The notes under the pieces: model-generated
Databases searched by the model: none
What the model saw: the letters and a program-made list of their open reading frames with translations, nothing else
What the model was told of the DNA's origin: nothing
From: Lepus europaeus
Lineage: Eukaryota; Chordata; Mammalia; Lagomorpha; Leporidae
Length of the DNA: 64,000 nt
Assembly: GCF_033115175.1 (NCBI RefSeq)
Contig: NW_026909196.1
Location: forward strand, 7,502,001 to 7,566,000
Reading direction: 5' to 3'
Shown: piece after piece, positions 33,020 through 48,000 of the stretch
Layout of the letters: each line of letters starts with the position of its first letter
How positions within the stretch are numbered: the first letter of the stretch is position 1
Translations under genes and position numbers: made by a program

Positions 33020-36000
33020 CTCCACACCAGTTTGTCCAGATATGACTGGATGAACCCAGAAATATCCAGTTTTGTTTTTGCTAACTCAATCCCAGATATT
33101 GTTACAGCCTCTGTGTTTGTGTTTTCCGGATATTATCCATGGACTTTATTGTTTTGAATGTTTTTTTATCGGGGAATATTTTATTTTGAGCTTCGTACAG
33201 TAATTGGTTCCACATGGAGCCACCAGCTCTACATATTCATATTTTCTAGGTAGAAAGCTAAAGGAATTTCGGCAAACAAACATGATATTTCTGTTTGTAT
33301 AGATGATATTTTAAGCACTTGCCTAACGAAAAGACTTTGCTTTTCTACAAAACCAATTGTAATGTGATTTTCTCGGTCCATTGCATACGAACTCCACACC
33401 ATGTTGTCTGGATATGACTGGATGAAACCGGAAATATCCAGTTGTGTTTTGGCTAACTCAATCCGAAATATTGTGAAAGCCTCTGTGTTTGTGTTTTCTG
33501 GATATCATCGATGGACTCCATTGTTTGAATGTTTTTATCAGGGAACATTTAATTTTGTACCATTTAAACACTAATTGGTTCATCATGGGAACAGCAGCTC
33601 TACACATTCGTATTTTCTAAGAAAAAGCTAGAGGAACTGCGGCAAACAAACATGATATTTCTACTTGTATAGATGACATTTTATGCACTTGCCTAACGAA
33701 AAGACTTTGCTTTTCTCCAAAACCATTTTTACTGTGATTCTCTCAGTCCATTGCATACGAATTCCACACCAGTTTACCGGATATGACTGGATGAAACCGA
33801 AGTATCCGGTTGTGTTTTGGGTAACTCAATCCGAAATATGGTGAAAGCCTCTGTGCTTCTGTTTTCCGGATATTATGAACGCACTTTATTGTTTGGAACG
33901 TTTGTTATCAGGGAACATTTACTTTTGGGCTTGGATACAGTAATTGGTTCCACATGGAGACATCAGCTCTACATATTCGTATTTTCTATGGTGAAAGCTA
34001 TAGGAACTATGGCAAACAAACTTGATATTTCGGTTTGTATAGATGACATTTTATGCACTTCCCTAATGAAAATATGTTGCTTTTCTCCAAAACCATTTTT
34101 ACTGTGATTTTCTCGGTCCATTGCATACGAATTCCACACCAGTTTGTCCGGATATGACTGGATGCAACCGGAAATATGCTGTATTGTATTGGATTATTCA
34201 ATCCCAGATATTGCTACAGCCTCCGTGTTTGTGTTTTCTGGATATTATCAATGGACTTTTTTGTTTTGAATGTTTTTTACCGGGGAACATTTTATTTTGA
34301 GCTTGGATACAGTAATTGGTTCCACATGGAGACACCAGCTCTACATATTCATATTTTCTAGGTTGAAATTTAGAGGAACTGCAACAATGAAACTTGATAT
34401 TTCTGTTTGTATAGATGGCATTTTATGCACTTGCCTAACGAAAAGACTCTGCATTTCTCCAAAACCATTTTTACTGTGATTTTCTTGGTCCATTGCATAC
34501 GAATTCCACACCACTTTGTCCGGATATGACTGGATGAAAACAGAAATATCCGGTTGTGTTTTGGCTAACTCAATCCGAAATATTGTGAAAGCCTCTGTGT
34601 TTGTGCTTTCTGGATATTATCGATGGACTTTATTGTTTTGAATGTTTTTATCAGGGAAGACTTAATTTTTTACCATTGAAACATTAATTGGTTCATCATG
34701 GGGACACCAGCTCCACACATTCGTATTTCTAGGGAGAAAGCTGTGATTTTATCGGTCAATTGCATATGGATTCCACACCACTTTGTCCGGATATGACTGA
34801 ATGAAACCGGAAATATCCGGTTGTGTTTTGGCTAACTGAATCCCAGATATTGCTACAGCCTCTTTGTTTGTGTATTCCTGATATTATCCATGGACATTAT
34901 TGTTTTGAACGTGTTTTTATCAGGGAACATTTAATTTTGTGCTTGGAAACACTAACTGGTTCCAGATGGAGACACCAGCTCCATATATTCATATTTTCTA
35001 GGGAGAAACCTCGAGGAACTGCGACTAACAAACATGAAATTTCTGTTTGTATCGATGACATTTTATGCACTTGCCTAACGAAAAGACTTTGCTTTTCTCC
35101 AAAACCATTTTTACTGTGATTCTCTCAGTCCATTGCATATGAATTCCACAACACTTTGTCCGGATATGACTGGATGAAACCGGAAATATCCGGTTGTGTT
35201 TTGGCTAACCGAAATATGGTGAAATCCTCTGTGTTTGTGCACTTGCCTAACAAAAAGACTTTGCGTTTCTCCAAAACCATTTTAACTCTGATTTTCTCAA
35301 CCCGTTGCATACGAAGTCCACACAACTTTGTCCGGATTTGACTTGATGAAACAAGAAATATCCGGTTGTGTTTTGGCTAACTCACTCCGAAATATTGTGA
35401 AAGCCTCTGTGTTTGTGCACTTGATAACGAAAAGACTTTGCTTTTCACCAAAACCATTTTTACTGTGATTTTCTCAGTCCATTGCATACGAATTCCACAC
35501 CAGTTTTTCTGGATATGACTGGATGAAACCGGAAATATCTGGTTTTGTTTTGGCTGACACATTCTGAAATATTGTGAAGCCTCTGTGTTTGTGTTTTCTG
35601 GCTATTATCGATGCACTTTATTATTTTGATGTTTTTATCGGGGAACATTTAATTTTGTACCATTGTTACACTAATTGGTTCATCACGGGAACACCAGCTC
35701 TACACATTCGTATTTTCTAGGGAGAAAGCTAGAGGAACTGCGGCAAACAAACACGATATTTCTGTTTGTATAGATGACATTTAATACACTTGCCTAATGA
35801 AATGACTTTGCTTTTCTCCAAAACCAATTGTAATGTGATTTTCTCGGTCCATTCCTTACGAATTCCACACCACTTTGTCCGGATATGACTGGATGAAACC
35901 GGAAATATCCGGTTGTGTTTTGGCTAACTCAATCCCAGATATTGCTACAGCCTCTGAGTTTATGTTTTCTGGATATTATCAACGGACTTTATTGTTTTCT

Positions 36001-37960
36001 ATTTTTTTTTTATCGGGGAACATTTTATTTTGAGCTTGGAATCACTGCTTGGTTCCACATGGAGACACCAATTCTACACATTCTTGTACTCTAGTGAGAA
36101 ATCTAGAGGAACTGCAGCAAACAAAGATGATATTTCTCTTTGAATAGATGGCATTTTATACACTTGCCTAACGAAAAGACTTTGCTTTTCTCCAAAATCA
36201 TTGTAACTGTGATTTTCTCGGTCCATTGCATATGAACTCCACACTACTTTGTCCAGATATGATTGGATGAAACCGGAAATATCCAGTTTTGTTTTGGCTA
36301 ACTCAATTCCAGATATTGCTACAGCCTCTGTGTTAGTGTTTTCTGGATATCATCGATGGACTTTATTGTTTTGAATGTTTTTATCAAGGAACATTTAATT
36401 TTGTAATGTTGAAACAATAATTGATTCATCAAGGAGACACCAGCTCTACATATTCATATTTTCTAGGGAGAATACTATACGAACTGCAGCAAGCAAACAT
36501 GATATTACTTTTTGTATGGAGGACATTTTATGCACTTGCAAAACGAAAAGACGTTGCTTTTCTCCAAAACCATTTTTAATGTGATTTCCTCAGTCCATTG
36601 CATACGAATTCCACACTAGTTTTTCCGGATATGACTGGATGAAACCAGAAATATCCGGTTGTATTTTCGCTAACTCAATCCGAAATATTGTGAAAGCCTC
36701 TGTGTTTGTGTATATTTTATATATCCATGGACTTTATTCTTTTGAACATTTTTTATTTGGGAACATTTAATTTTGTGCTTGGAAACACTAATTGGTTCTA
36801 CATGGAGACACCAGCTCTACATATTCATATTTTCTAGGGAGAAACATCAGGAAATACGGCAAACAAAGATGATATTTCTGTTTGTATCGATGATATTTTA
36901 TGCACTTGCCTAAGGAAAAGACTTTGCTTTTCTCCAAAACCATTTTTACTCTGATTTTCTTGGTCCACTGCATACAAATTCCACACCACTTTGTCCGGAT
37001 ATGACTGGATGAAACCAGAAATATCCGGTTGTGTTTTGGCTAACTCAATCCCAGATATTGCTACAGCCTCTGTGTTTGTGTTTTCTGGATATTATCAATG
37101 GACTTTATTGTTTGAATGTTTTTATCAGGGAACATTTAATTGTGTGCTTTCAAACACTAATTGGTTCCACAGGGAGACACCATCTCTACACATTCATATT
37201 TTCTAGGGAGAAAGCTAGAGGAAATGCGGAAAACAAACATGATATTTCTGTTTGTATAGGTGACATTTTATACACTAGAATAATGAAAAAACTTTGCTTT
37301 TCTCCAAAACCATTTTTACTGTGATTCTCTCGGTCCATTGCATACAAATTCCACACCAGTTTACTGGAAATGACTGAAGGAAACCAGAAATATCCGGTTG
37401 TGTTTTGGCTAACTCAATCCCAGATATTGCTACAACTTCTGATTTTGTGTTTTTTGGATATTATCAACTGATTTTATTGTTTTGAATGTTTTTATCTGGC
37501 AACATTTTATTTTGAGCTTGGGTACAGTAACTGGTTCCACATGGAGACACCAGCTCTACACATTAGTATTTTCTAGGGAGAAAGCTAGAGGAACTGCAAC
37601 AAACAAACATGTTATTTCTGTTTGTATAGATGACATTTTATGCACTTGCCTAATGAAAAGACTTTCCTTTTCTACAAAACCATTTTTACGGTGATTTTCT
37701 CGGTCCATTGCATACGAATTCCATACCAGTTTGTTCGGGTATGACTGGATGAAACTGGAAATATTCCGTTTTTTTTGGTTAACTCAATCCCAGATATTGC
37801 TACAACTTCTGATTTTGTGTTTTTTGGATATTATCAACTGACTTTATTGTTTTGAATGTTTTTTATCAGGGAACATTTAATTTTTGCTTGGAAACACTAA
37901 TTGGTTCCACATGGAGACCCCAGCTCTACACATTCGTATTTTCTAGGGAGAAAGCTAGAG
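33020..37960 (+). repeat. Long satellite duplication, copy 2 (partner about 12240-16930)
   Basis: Carries the same series of variant monomers as copy 1, including the 178-bp short pair (35240, 35418). Similarity fades around 37960, where GTATCGATG and CTTTCCTAACGAAATGACTCTG variants replace those of copy 1. It is clearly older than the 7573-bp duplication, with scattered substitutions in each monomer. Confidence 0.75.
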
Positions 37961-40900
37961 GAACTGCGACAAACAAACATGATATTTCTGTTTGTATCGA
38001 TGACATTTTATGCACTTTCCTAACGAAATGACTCTGCTTTTCTCCAAAACCATTTTTTCTCTGATTTTCTCGGTCCATTGCATACGAATTCCACACCACT
38101 TTGTCCGGTTATGACTGGATGAAACAAGAAATATACAGTTGTATTTTGGCTAACTCAATTCGAAATATTTTGAAAGCCTCTGTGTTTGTGTATTCCTGAT
38201 ATTATCCATGGACTTTATTCTTTTGAATGCTTTTTATTTGGGAACATTTATGTGGGAACATTCCACACCAGTTTGTCCGGATATGACTGGATGAAACCGG
38301 AAATATGCGGTATTTTTTTGTCTAACTCAATCCCAGATATTGCTGCAGCCTCTGTGTTTGTGTTTTCCGGATATTATCGATGGACTGTAATGTTTTGAAT
38401 GTTTTTCATCAGGGATCATTAATTTTTTGCTTGGAAACACTAATTGGTTCATCATGGGAACACCAACTCTACATATTCATATTTTCTAGGTAGAAAGTTA
38501 GAGGAACTGCGGCAAACAAACATGATATTTCTGTTTGTATAGATGACATTTTATGCACTTGCCTAATGAAAAGACATTGCTTTTCTCCAAAACCATTTTT
38601 ACTGTGATTTCCTTGGTCCATTACATATGAATCCCACCCCACTTTTTCTGAATTTGACTGGATGAAACCAGAAATATCCGGTTGTGTTTTGGCTAACTCA
38701 ACCCTTGATGTTGCTACAGCCTCTGTGTTTGTGTTTTCCGGATATTATCGATGGAGTTTATTGTTTTGAATGTTTTTATCAGGGAACATTTAATTTTGTA
38801 CCGCTGAAACACTAATTGGTTCATCAAGGAGACTCCAGCTCTACACATTCGTATTTTCTAGGGAGAAAGCTAGAGGAACTGCGGCAAACAAACATGATAT
38901 TTCTGTTTGTATAGATGACATTTTATGCAGTTGCCTAAGGAAAAGACTTTGCTTTTCTCCAAAACCATTTTTACTGTTATTCTCTCAGTCCATTGCATAC
39001 AAATTCCACCTCACATTGTCCGAATATGACTGGATGAAACCAGAAATATCCGATTTTCTTTTGGCTAACTGACTCCGAATAATTATGAAAGGCTCTGTGT
39101 TTGTGTTTTCTGGATATTATCGATGGACTTTATTGTTTTGAATGTTTTTATCAGGGAACATTTAATTTTGTACCGTTGAAACACTAATTTTTCATCAAGG
39201 GGACACCAGCTCTACACATTCATATTTTCTAGGGAGAAAGCTATAGGAAATGCGAAAAACAAATATGAGTTTTCTGTTTGTATAGATGACATTTTATGCA
39301 CTTACCTAACAAAAAGACATTTCTTTTCTCCAAAACCATTTTTTCAGTGATTATCTCTTCCATTGCATACAGATTCCACACCAGTTTGTCCAGATATCAC
39401 TGGATGAATCCGGAAATATCCGGTTGTGTTTTGGCTAACTCAATCGGAAATATTGTGAAAGCCTCTGTGTTTGTGCACTTGCCTAACAAAATGACTTTAC
39501 CTTTCTCCAAAACCATTATTACTCTGATTTTCTCAGCCCATTGCATACCAAATCCACACCACTTTGTCCAGTATGACTTGATGAGACCAGAAATATCCGG
39601 TTGTGTTTTGGCTAACTCAATCCGAAATATTGTGAAAGCCTCTGTATTTGTGTATTCCTGATATTATCTATGGACTTTATTGTTTTGAATGTTTTTTATC
39701 AGGGGACATTAAATTTTGTGCTTGGGAACACTAATTGGTTCCACATGGAGACACCAGCTCTACACATTCGTATTTTCTAGGGATAAAGCTAGAAGAACTG
39801 CGGCAAACAATCATATTTCTGTTTGTATAAATGACATTTTATGCACTTGCCTAACCAAAAGACTTTGCTTTTCTCCAAAACCATTTTTACTGTGATTCTC
39901 TCGGTCCATTGCATACAAATTCCACACCAGTTTACCGGAAATGACTGAATGAAACCGCAAATATCCGGTTGTGTTTTGGCTAACTCAATCCCAGATATTG
40001 CTACAACTTCTGATTTTGTGTTTTTTGGATATTATCAATTGATTTTATTGTTTTGAATATTTTTATCGGGCAACATTTTATTTTGAGCTTGGGTACTTTA
40101 ATTGGTTCCACATGGAGACACCAGCTCTACACATTAGTATTTTCTAGGGAGAAAGCTAGAGGAACTGCGACAAACAAACATGTTATTTCTGTTTGTATAG
40201 ATGACATTTTATGCACTTGCCTAATGAAAAGACTTTCCTTTTCTCCAAAACCATTTTTACTGTGATTTTCTCGGTCCATTGCATACGAATTCCATACCAG
40301 TTTGTCCGGGTATGACTGGATGAAACTGGAAATATTCCGTTTTTTTTTTTTTGGTTAACTCAATCCCAGATATTGCTACAACTACTGATTTTGTGTTTTT
40401 TGGATATTATCAACTGACTTTATTGTTTTGAATGTTTTTTATCAGGGAACATTTAATTTTTTGCTTGGAAACACTAATTGGTTCCACATGGAGACCCCAG
40501 CTCTACACATTCGTATTTTCTAGGGAGAAAGCTAGAGGAACTGCGACAAACAAACATGATATTTCTGTTTGTATCGATGACATTTTATGCACTTTCCTAA
40601 CGAAATGACTCTGCTTTTCTCCAAAACCATTTTTTCTCTGATTTTCTCGGTCCATTGCATACGAATTCCACACCACTTTGTCCGGTTATGACTGGATGAA
40701 ACAAGAAATATACAGTTGTATTTTGGCTAACTCAATCCGAAATATTTTGAAAGCCTCTGTGTTTGTGTATTCCTGATATTATCCATGGACTTTATTCTTT
40801 TGAATGCTTTTTATTTTGAACATTTATTTGGGAACATTCCACACCAGTTTGTCTGGATATGACTGGATGAAACCGGAAATATGCGGTATTTTTTTGTCTA

Positions 40901-43900
40901 ACCCAATCCCAGATATTGCTGCAGCCTCTGTGTTTGTGTTTTCCGGATATTGTCGATGGGCTGTATTGTTTTGAATGTTTTTTATCAGGGATCATGAATT
41001 TTTTGCTTGGAAACACTAATTGGTTCATCATGGGAACACCACCTCTACATATTCATATTTTCTAGGTAGAAAGTTAGAGGAACTGCGGCAAACAAACATG
41101 ATATTTCTGTTTGTATAGATGACATTTTATGCACTGGCTGAAGGAAAAGACTTTGCTTTTCTCCAAAACCATTTTTAATGTGAGTTGCTCGGTCCATTAC
41201 ATACGAATTCCACTCCACTTTTTCTGGATATGACTAGATGAAAACAGAAACATAAAGTTGTTTTTTGGCTTACTCAATCCCAGATATTGCTAAAGCCTCT
41301 GTGTGTGTTTTCTGATTATTATCGATAAACTTAATTGTTTTGAATGTTTTTTATCAGGGAACATTTAATTTTGTACCGTAGAAACACAAATAGGTTCAAC
41401 ATGAGGACACCAGCTCTACACATTTGTTTTTTCTAGGGAGAAATCTAGAGGAACTGAGTCAAACAAACATGATATTTCTGTTTGTATAGATGACATTCTG
41501 TGCAGTTGCCTAAAGAAAAGACTACTTTTTTTCCAAAACCATTTTTAATGTGATTTTCTCCGTCTATTGCACATGAATTCCATCCCACTTTGTCCATTAT
41601 GACTGGATGAAACCAGAAATATCCGGTTGTGTTTTCGCTAACTCAATCCCAGATATTGCTACAGCCTCAGTGTTTGTGTTTTCTGGATATTATTGATGGA
41701 CTTTATTGTTTTGAATGTTTTTATCAGGGAACTTTGAATTTGTACTGTAGAAACACTAATTGGTTCCACATGGAGACACCAGCTCTACACATTCGTATTT
41801 TCTAGGAAGAAAGCCTGAGGAACGGTGGCAAACGAACATGATATTTCTGTTTGTATAGATGACATTTTATTCACTTACCGAAGGAAAAGTCTTTGCTTTT
41901 CTCCAAAACCATTTTTACTGTGATTTTCTCGGTCCATAGCATGCGAATTCCACACCACTTTTTCTGGATATGCCTGGATGTAAACAGAAATATCCGGTTG
42001 TGTTTTGGCTAACTCAAATCCAGATATTGCTACATACTCTGTGTGTGTGTTTTCTGGATATTATCGATGGACTTTATTGTTTTGAATGCTTTTATTAGGG
42101 AACATTTAATTTTGTACCGTAGAAACACTAAGTGGTTCCACATGGAGACAAAAGCTCTTCACACTCATATTTTCTAGGGAGAAAGCTAGAGGAACTGCGG
42201 CAAACAAACATGATATTTCTGTTTGTATAGATGACATTTTCTGCACTTGCCTAACGAAAAGACTTTTCTTTTCTCCAAAACCATTTTTACTGTGATTTGC
42301 TCGGTCCATTGCATATGAATTCCACCCCACTTTGTCCGGGTATGAGTTGATGAAACCAGAAATATCCGATTGTGTTTTTTGGCTAACTGAATCCCAGATA
42401 TTGCTACAACCTCTGTGTTTGTGTTTTCTGGATATGATCGATGCACTTTATTGTTTTGAATGTTTTTATCAGGGAACATTTTATTTCGTACCGTAGAAAC
42501 ACTAAGTGGTTCCACATGGAGAAACCAGCTCTACACAATCGTGTTTTCTAGGGAGAAAGCTAGAGGACCTGCGACAAACAATCATGATATTACTGTTTGT
42601 ATAGATGACATTTTATGCATTTACCTAACGAAAAGACTTTGCTTTTCTCCAAAACCACTTTTACTGTGATTTTCTTGGTCCAGTGCATACGAATTCCAGA
42701 GCAGTTTATACGGATATGACTGGATGAAACCGGAAATATCCAGTTTTACTTTGGCTAACTCAATCCCAGATATTGATACAGCCTCTGTGTTAGTGTTTTC
42801 TGGATATTATCAACGGAATTTATGGTTTTTAATGTTTTTTTATCAGGGAACATTTAATTTTGTGCTTGGAACTCTAATTGGTTCCACATGTTGAAACAAG
42901 CTATACACATTCGTATTTTCTAGGGATAAAGCTAGAAGAACTGCGGCAAACAAACCTGATATTTCCTTTTGTATAGATGACATTTTATGCACTTGCATAA
43001 CGAATAAACTTTGCTTTCCTCCAAAACCATTTTTACTGTGATTTTCTCGGTCCATTGCATACGAATTCCACACCACTTTGTCCGGATATGACTGGATGAA
43101 ACCAGAAATATCCGGTTGTGTTTGGCTAACTCAATCAGAAATATTGTGATAGCTTCTGGGTTTGTGTTTTCTATATATTATCGATGGAATTTATTGTTTT
43201 GAATGTTTTTATCAGGGAACTGTAAATTTTGTACCATTGATACACTAATTGGTTCATCATGGGAACACCAGCTCTAAACATTTGTATTTTCCAGGCAGAA
43301 AGCTAGAGGAACTGCGACAAACAAACATATTTCTGTTTGTACAGATGACATTTTATGCACTTGCCTAACGAAAAGACTTTGCTTTTCTACAAAACCATTT
43401 TTACTGTGATTTTCTCGGACCATTGCATACGAATTCCACACCAGTTTGTCCGGGTATGACTGGATGAAAATAGAAATATACGGTTGTGTTTTGGGTAACT
43501 CAATCAGAAATATTGTGAAAGCCTCCGTGTTTGTGTTTTCTGGATATTACCCATGGACTTCATTGTTTTGAATGTTTTAATCAGGGAACATTCAATTTTT
43601 TACCGTAGAAACACTAACTGCATCATCATGGGGACACCAGCTCTACACATTCGTATTTTCTAAGGAGAAAGCTATTGGAAGTGCGACAAACAAACATGGC
43701 ATTTCTGTTTGTATCGATGACATTTTATGCACTTGCCTAACGAAAAGACTTTGCTTTTCTCCAAAACCTTATTTACTGTGATTTTCTCAGTCCATTGCAT
43801 ACGAATTCCACACCAGTTTGTCTGGATATGACTGGATGAAACCGGAAATATCCAGTTTTGTTTTGGCTAACTCAATCCCAGATATTGCTACAGCCTCTAT

Positions 43901-45002
43901 TTTTGTGTACTCCTGATATCATCCATGGACGTTATTGTTTTGAATGTTTTTTATCAGGGAACATTTAATTTTGTGCTTGGAAAAACTAATGGGTTCCAAA
44001 TGGAGACACCAGCTCTACATATTCGTATTTTCCAGGGAGAAAGCCAGAAGAACTGCGGCAAAGAAACATGATATTTCTGTTTGTATAGATGACATTTTAT
44101 GCACTTGCCTAATGAAAATACGTTGCTTTTCTACAAAACCATTTTTACTGTGATTTTCTCGGACCATTGCATACGAATTCCACACCAGTTTGTCCAGATA
44201 TGACTGGATGAAACCGGAAATATCCGGTTTTGTTTTGGCTAACTCAATCCCAGATATTGCTACAGCCTCTTTGTGTGTGTTTTCTGGATATTATCAATGG
44301 ACTTTATTGTTTTGAATGTTTTTTATTGGGGAACATTTTATTTTGGGCTTGGATACAGTAATTGGTTCCACCTGGAGACCCCAGCTCTACATATTCATAT
44401 TTTCTGGGTAGATAGCAAGAGGAACTGTGACAAACAAACATGATATTTCTGTTTGTATAGACGACATTTTATGCACTTGCATAAAGAAAAGATTTTGCTT
44501 TTCTCCAAAACCATTTGTACTGTGATTTTCTCAGTCCATTACATACGAATTCCACACAAGTTTGTCCAGATATGACTGGATGAAACCGGAAATATCCGGT
44601 TTTCTTTGGGCTAACTCAATCCGAAATATTGTGAAAGCCTCTCTGTTTGTGTTTTCCGGATATTATCCACGGACTTCATTGTTTCGAATGTTTTTATCAG
44701 GGAACATTTCATTTTGTACCGTAAAAACACTAATTGGTTCATCATGGGGACACCAGCTCTACACATTCGTATTTTCTAAGAAGAAAGCTAGAGGATCTGC
44801 AACAAACAAACATGATATTTCTGTTTGTATAGATGACATTTTATGCACTTGCCTAACGAAAAGACTTTGCTTTTCTCCAAAACCATTTGTACTGTGATTT
44901 TATGGACCATTGCATACGAATTCCACTCCAGTTTGTCCGGATATGACTGGATGAAACCGGAAATATCCGGTTATGTTTTGGCTAACTCAATCCCAGATAT
45001 TG
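37430..45002 (+). repeat. 7573-bp higher-order unit, copy A
   Basis: Every landmark from about 37410 to 45005 recurs exactly 7573 bases later (for example the short-monomer junction at 39476 and at 47049, and a long T-run near 40339 and near 47912). I found three substitutions: T37497/G45070, G38362/T45935 and T44020/C51593. The unit is about 20.4 monomer lengths because it holds truncated monomers. The exact edges cannot be fixed, since the crossover lies in the shared phrase GGCTAACTCAATCCCAGATA. Confidence 0.93.
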
Positions 45003-48000
45003 CTACAACTTCTGATTTTGTGTTTTTTGGATATTATCAACTGATTTTATTGTTTTGAATGTTTTTATCGGGCAACATTTTATTTTGAGCTTGGGTACAG
45101 TAACTGGTTCCACATGGAGACACCAGCTCTACACATTAGTATTTTCTAGGGAGAAAGCTAGAGGAACTGCAACAAACAAACATGTTATTTCTGTTTGTAT
45201 AGATGACATTTTATGCACTTGCCTAATGAAAAGACTTTCCTTTTCTACAAAACCATTTTTACGGTGATTTTCTCGGTCCATTGCATACGAATTCCATACC
45301 AGTTTGTTCGGGTATGACTGGATGAAACTGGAAATATTCCGTTTTTTTTGGTTAACTCAATCCCAGATATTGCTACAACTTCTGATTTTGTGTTTTTTGG
45401 ATATTATCAACTGACTTTATTGTTTTGAATGTTTTTTATCAGGGAACATTTAATTTTTGCTTGGAAACACTAATTGGTTCCACATGGAGACCCCAGCTCT
45501 ACACATTCGTATTTTCTAGGGAGAAAGCTAGAGGAACTGCGACAAACAAACATGATATTTCTGTTTGTATCGATGACATTTTATGCACTTTCCTAACGAA
45601 ATGACTCTGCTTTTCTCCAAAACCATTTTTTCTCTGATTTTCTCGGTCCATTGCATACGAATTCCACACCACTTTGTCCGGTTATGACTGGATGAAACAA
45701 GAAATATACAGTTGTATTTTGGCTAACTCAATTCGAAATATTTTGAAAGCCTCTGTGTTTGTGTATTCCTGATATTATCCATGGACTTTATTCTTTTGAA
45801 TGCTTTTTATTTGGGAACATTTATGTGGGAACATTCCACACCAGTTTGTCCGGATATGACTGGATGAAACCGGAAATATGCGGTATTTTTTTGTCTAACT
45901 CAATCCCAGATATTGCTGCAGCCTCTGTGTTTGTTTTTTCCGGATATTATCGATGGACTGTAATGTTTTGAATGTTTTTCATCAGGGATCATTAATTTTT
46001 TGCTTGGAAACACTAATTGGTTCATCATGGGAACACCAACTCTACATATTCATATTTTCTAGGTAGAAAGTTAGAGGAACTGCGGCAAACAAACATGATA
46101 TTTCTGTTTGTATAGATGACATTTTATGCACTTGCCTAATGAAAAGACATTGCTTTTCTCCAAAACCATTTTTACTGTGATTTCCTTGGTCCATTACATA
46201 TGAATCCCACCCCACTTTTTCTGAATTTGACTGGATGAAACCAGAAATATCCGGTTGTGTTTTGGCTAACTCAACCCTTGATGTTGCTACAGCCTCTGTG
46301 TTTGTGTTTTCCGGATATTATCGATGGAGTTTATTGTTTTGAATGTTTTTATCAGGGAACATTTAATTTTGTACCGCTGAAACACTAATTGGTTCATCAA
46401 GGAGACTCCAGCTCTACACATTCGTATTTTCTAGGGAGAAAGCTAGAGGAACTGCGGCAAACAAACATGATATTTCTGTTTGTATAGATGACATTTTATG
46501 CAGTTGCCTAAGGAAAAGACTTTGCTTTTCTCCAAAACCATTTTTACTGTTATTCTCTCAGTCCATTGCATACAAATTCCACCTCACATTGTCCGAATAT
46601 GACTGGATGAAACCAGAAATATCCGATTTTCTTTTGGCTAACTGACTCCGAATAATTATGAAAGGCTCTGTGTTTGTGTTTTCTGGATATTATCGATGGA
46701 CTTTATTGTTTTGAATGTTTTTATCAGGGAACATTTAATTTTGTACCGTTGAAACACTAATTTTTCATCAAGGGGACACCAGCTCTACACATTCATATTT
46801 TCTAGGGAGAAAGCTATAGGAAATGCGAAAAACAAATATGAGTTTTCTGTTTGTATAGATGACATTTTATGCACTTACCTAACAAAAAGACATTTCTTTT
46901 CTCCAAAACCATTTTTTCAGTGATTATCTCTTCCATTGCATACAGATTCCACACCAGTTTGTCCAGATATCACTGGATGAATCCGGAAATATCCGGTTGT
47001 GTTTTGGCTAACTCAATCGGAAATATTGTGAAAGCCTCTGTGTTTGTGCACTTGCCTAACAAAATGACTTTACCTTTCTCCAAAACCATTATTACTCTGA
47101 TTTTCTCAGCCCATTGCATACCAAATCCACACCACTTTGTCCAGTATGACTTGATGAGACCAGAAATATCCGGTTGTGTTTTGGCTAACTCAATCCGAAA
47201 TATTGTGAAAGCCTCTGTATTTGTGTATTCCTGATATTATCTATGGACTTTATTGTTTTGAATGTTTTTTATCAGGGGACATTAAATTTTGTGCTTGGGA
47301 ACACTAATTGGTTCCACATGGAGACACCAGCTCTACACATTCGTATTTTCTAGGGATAAAGCTAGAAGAACTGCGGCAAACAATCATATTTCTGTTTGTA
47401 TAAATGACATTTTATGCACTTGCCTAACCAAAAGACTTTGCTTTTCTCCAAAACCATTTTTACTGTGATTCTCTCGGTCCATTGCATACAAATTCCACAC
47501 CAGTTTACCGGAAATGACTGAATGAAACCGCAAATATCCGGTTGTGTTTTGGCTAACTCAATCCCAGATATTGCTACAACTTCTGATTTTGTGTTTTTTG
47601 GATATTATCAATTGATTTTATTGTTTTGAATATTTTTATCGGGCAACATTTTATTTTGAGCTTGGGTACTTTAATTGGTTCCACATGGAGACACCAGCTC
47701 TACACATTAGTATTTTCTAGGGAGAAAGCTAGAGGAACTGCGACAAACAAACATGTTATTTCTGTTTGTATAGATGACATTTTATGCACTTGCCTAATGA
47801 AAAGACTTTCCTTTTCTCCAAAACCATTTTTACTGTGATTTTCTCGGTCCATTGCATACGAATTCCATACCAGTTTGTCCGGGTATGACTGGATGAAACT
47901 GGAAATATTCCGTTTTTTTTTTTTTGGTTAACTCAATCCCAGATATTGCTACAACTACTGATTTTGTGTTTTTTGGATATTATCAACTGACTTTATTGTT

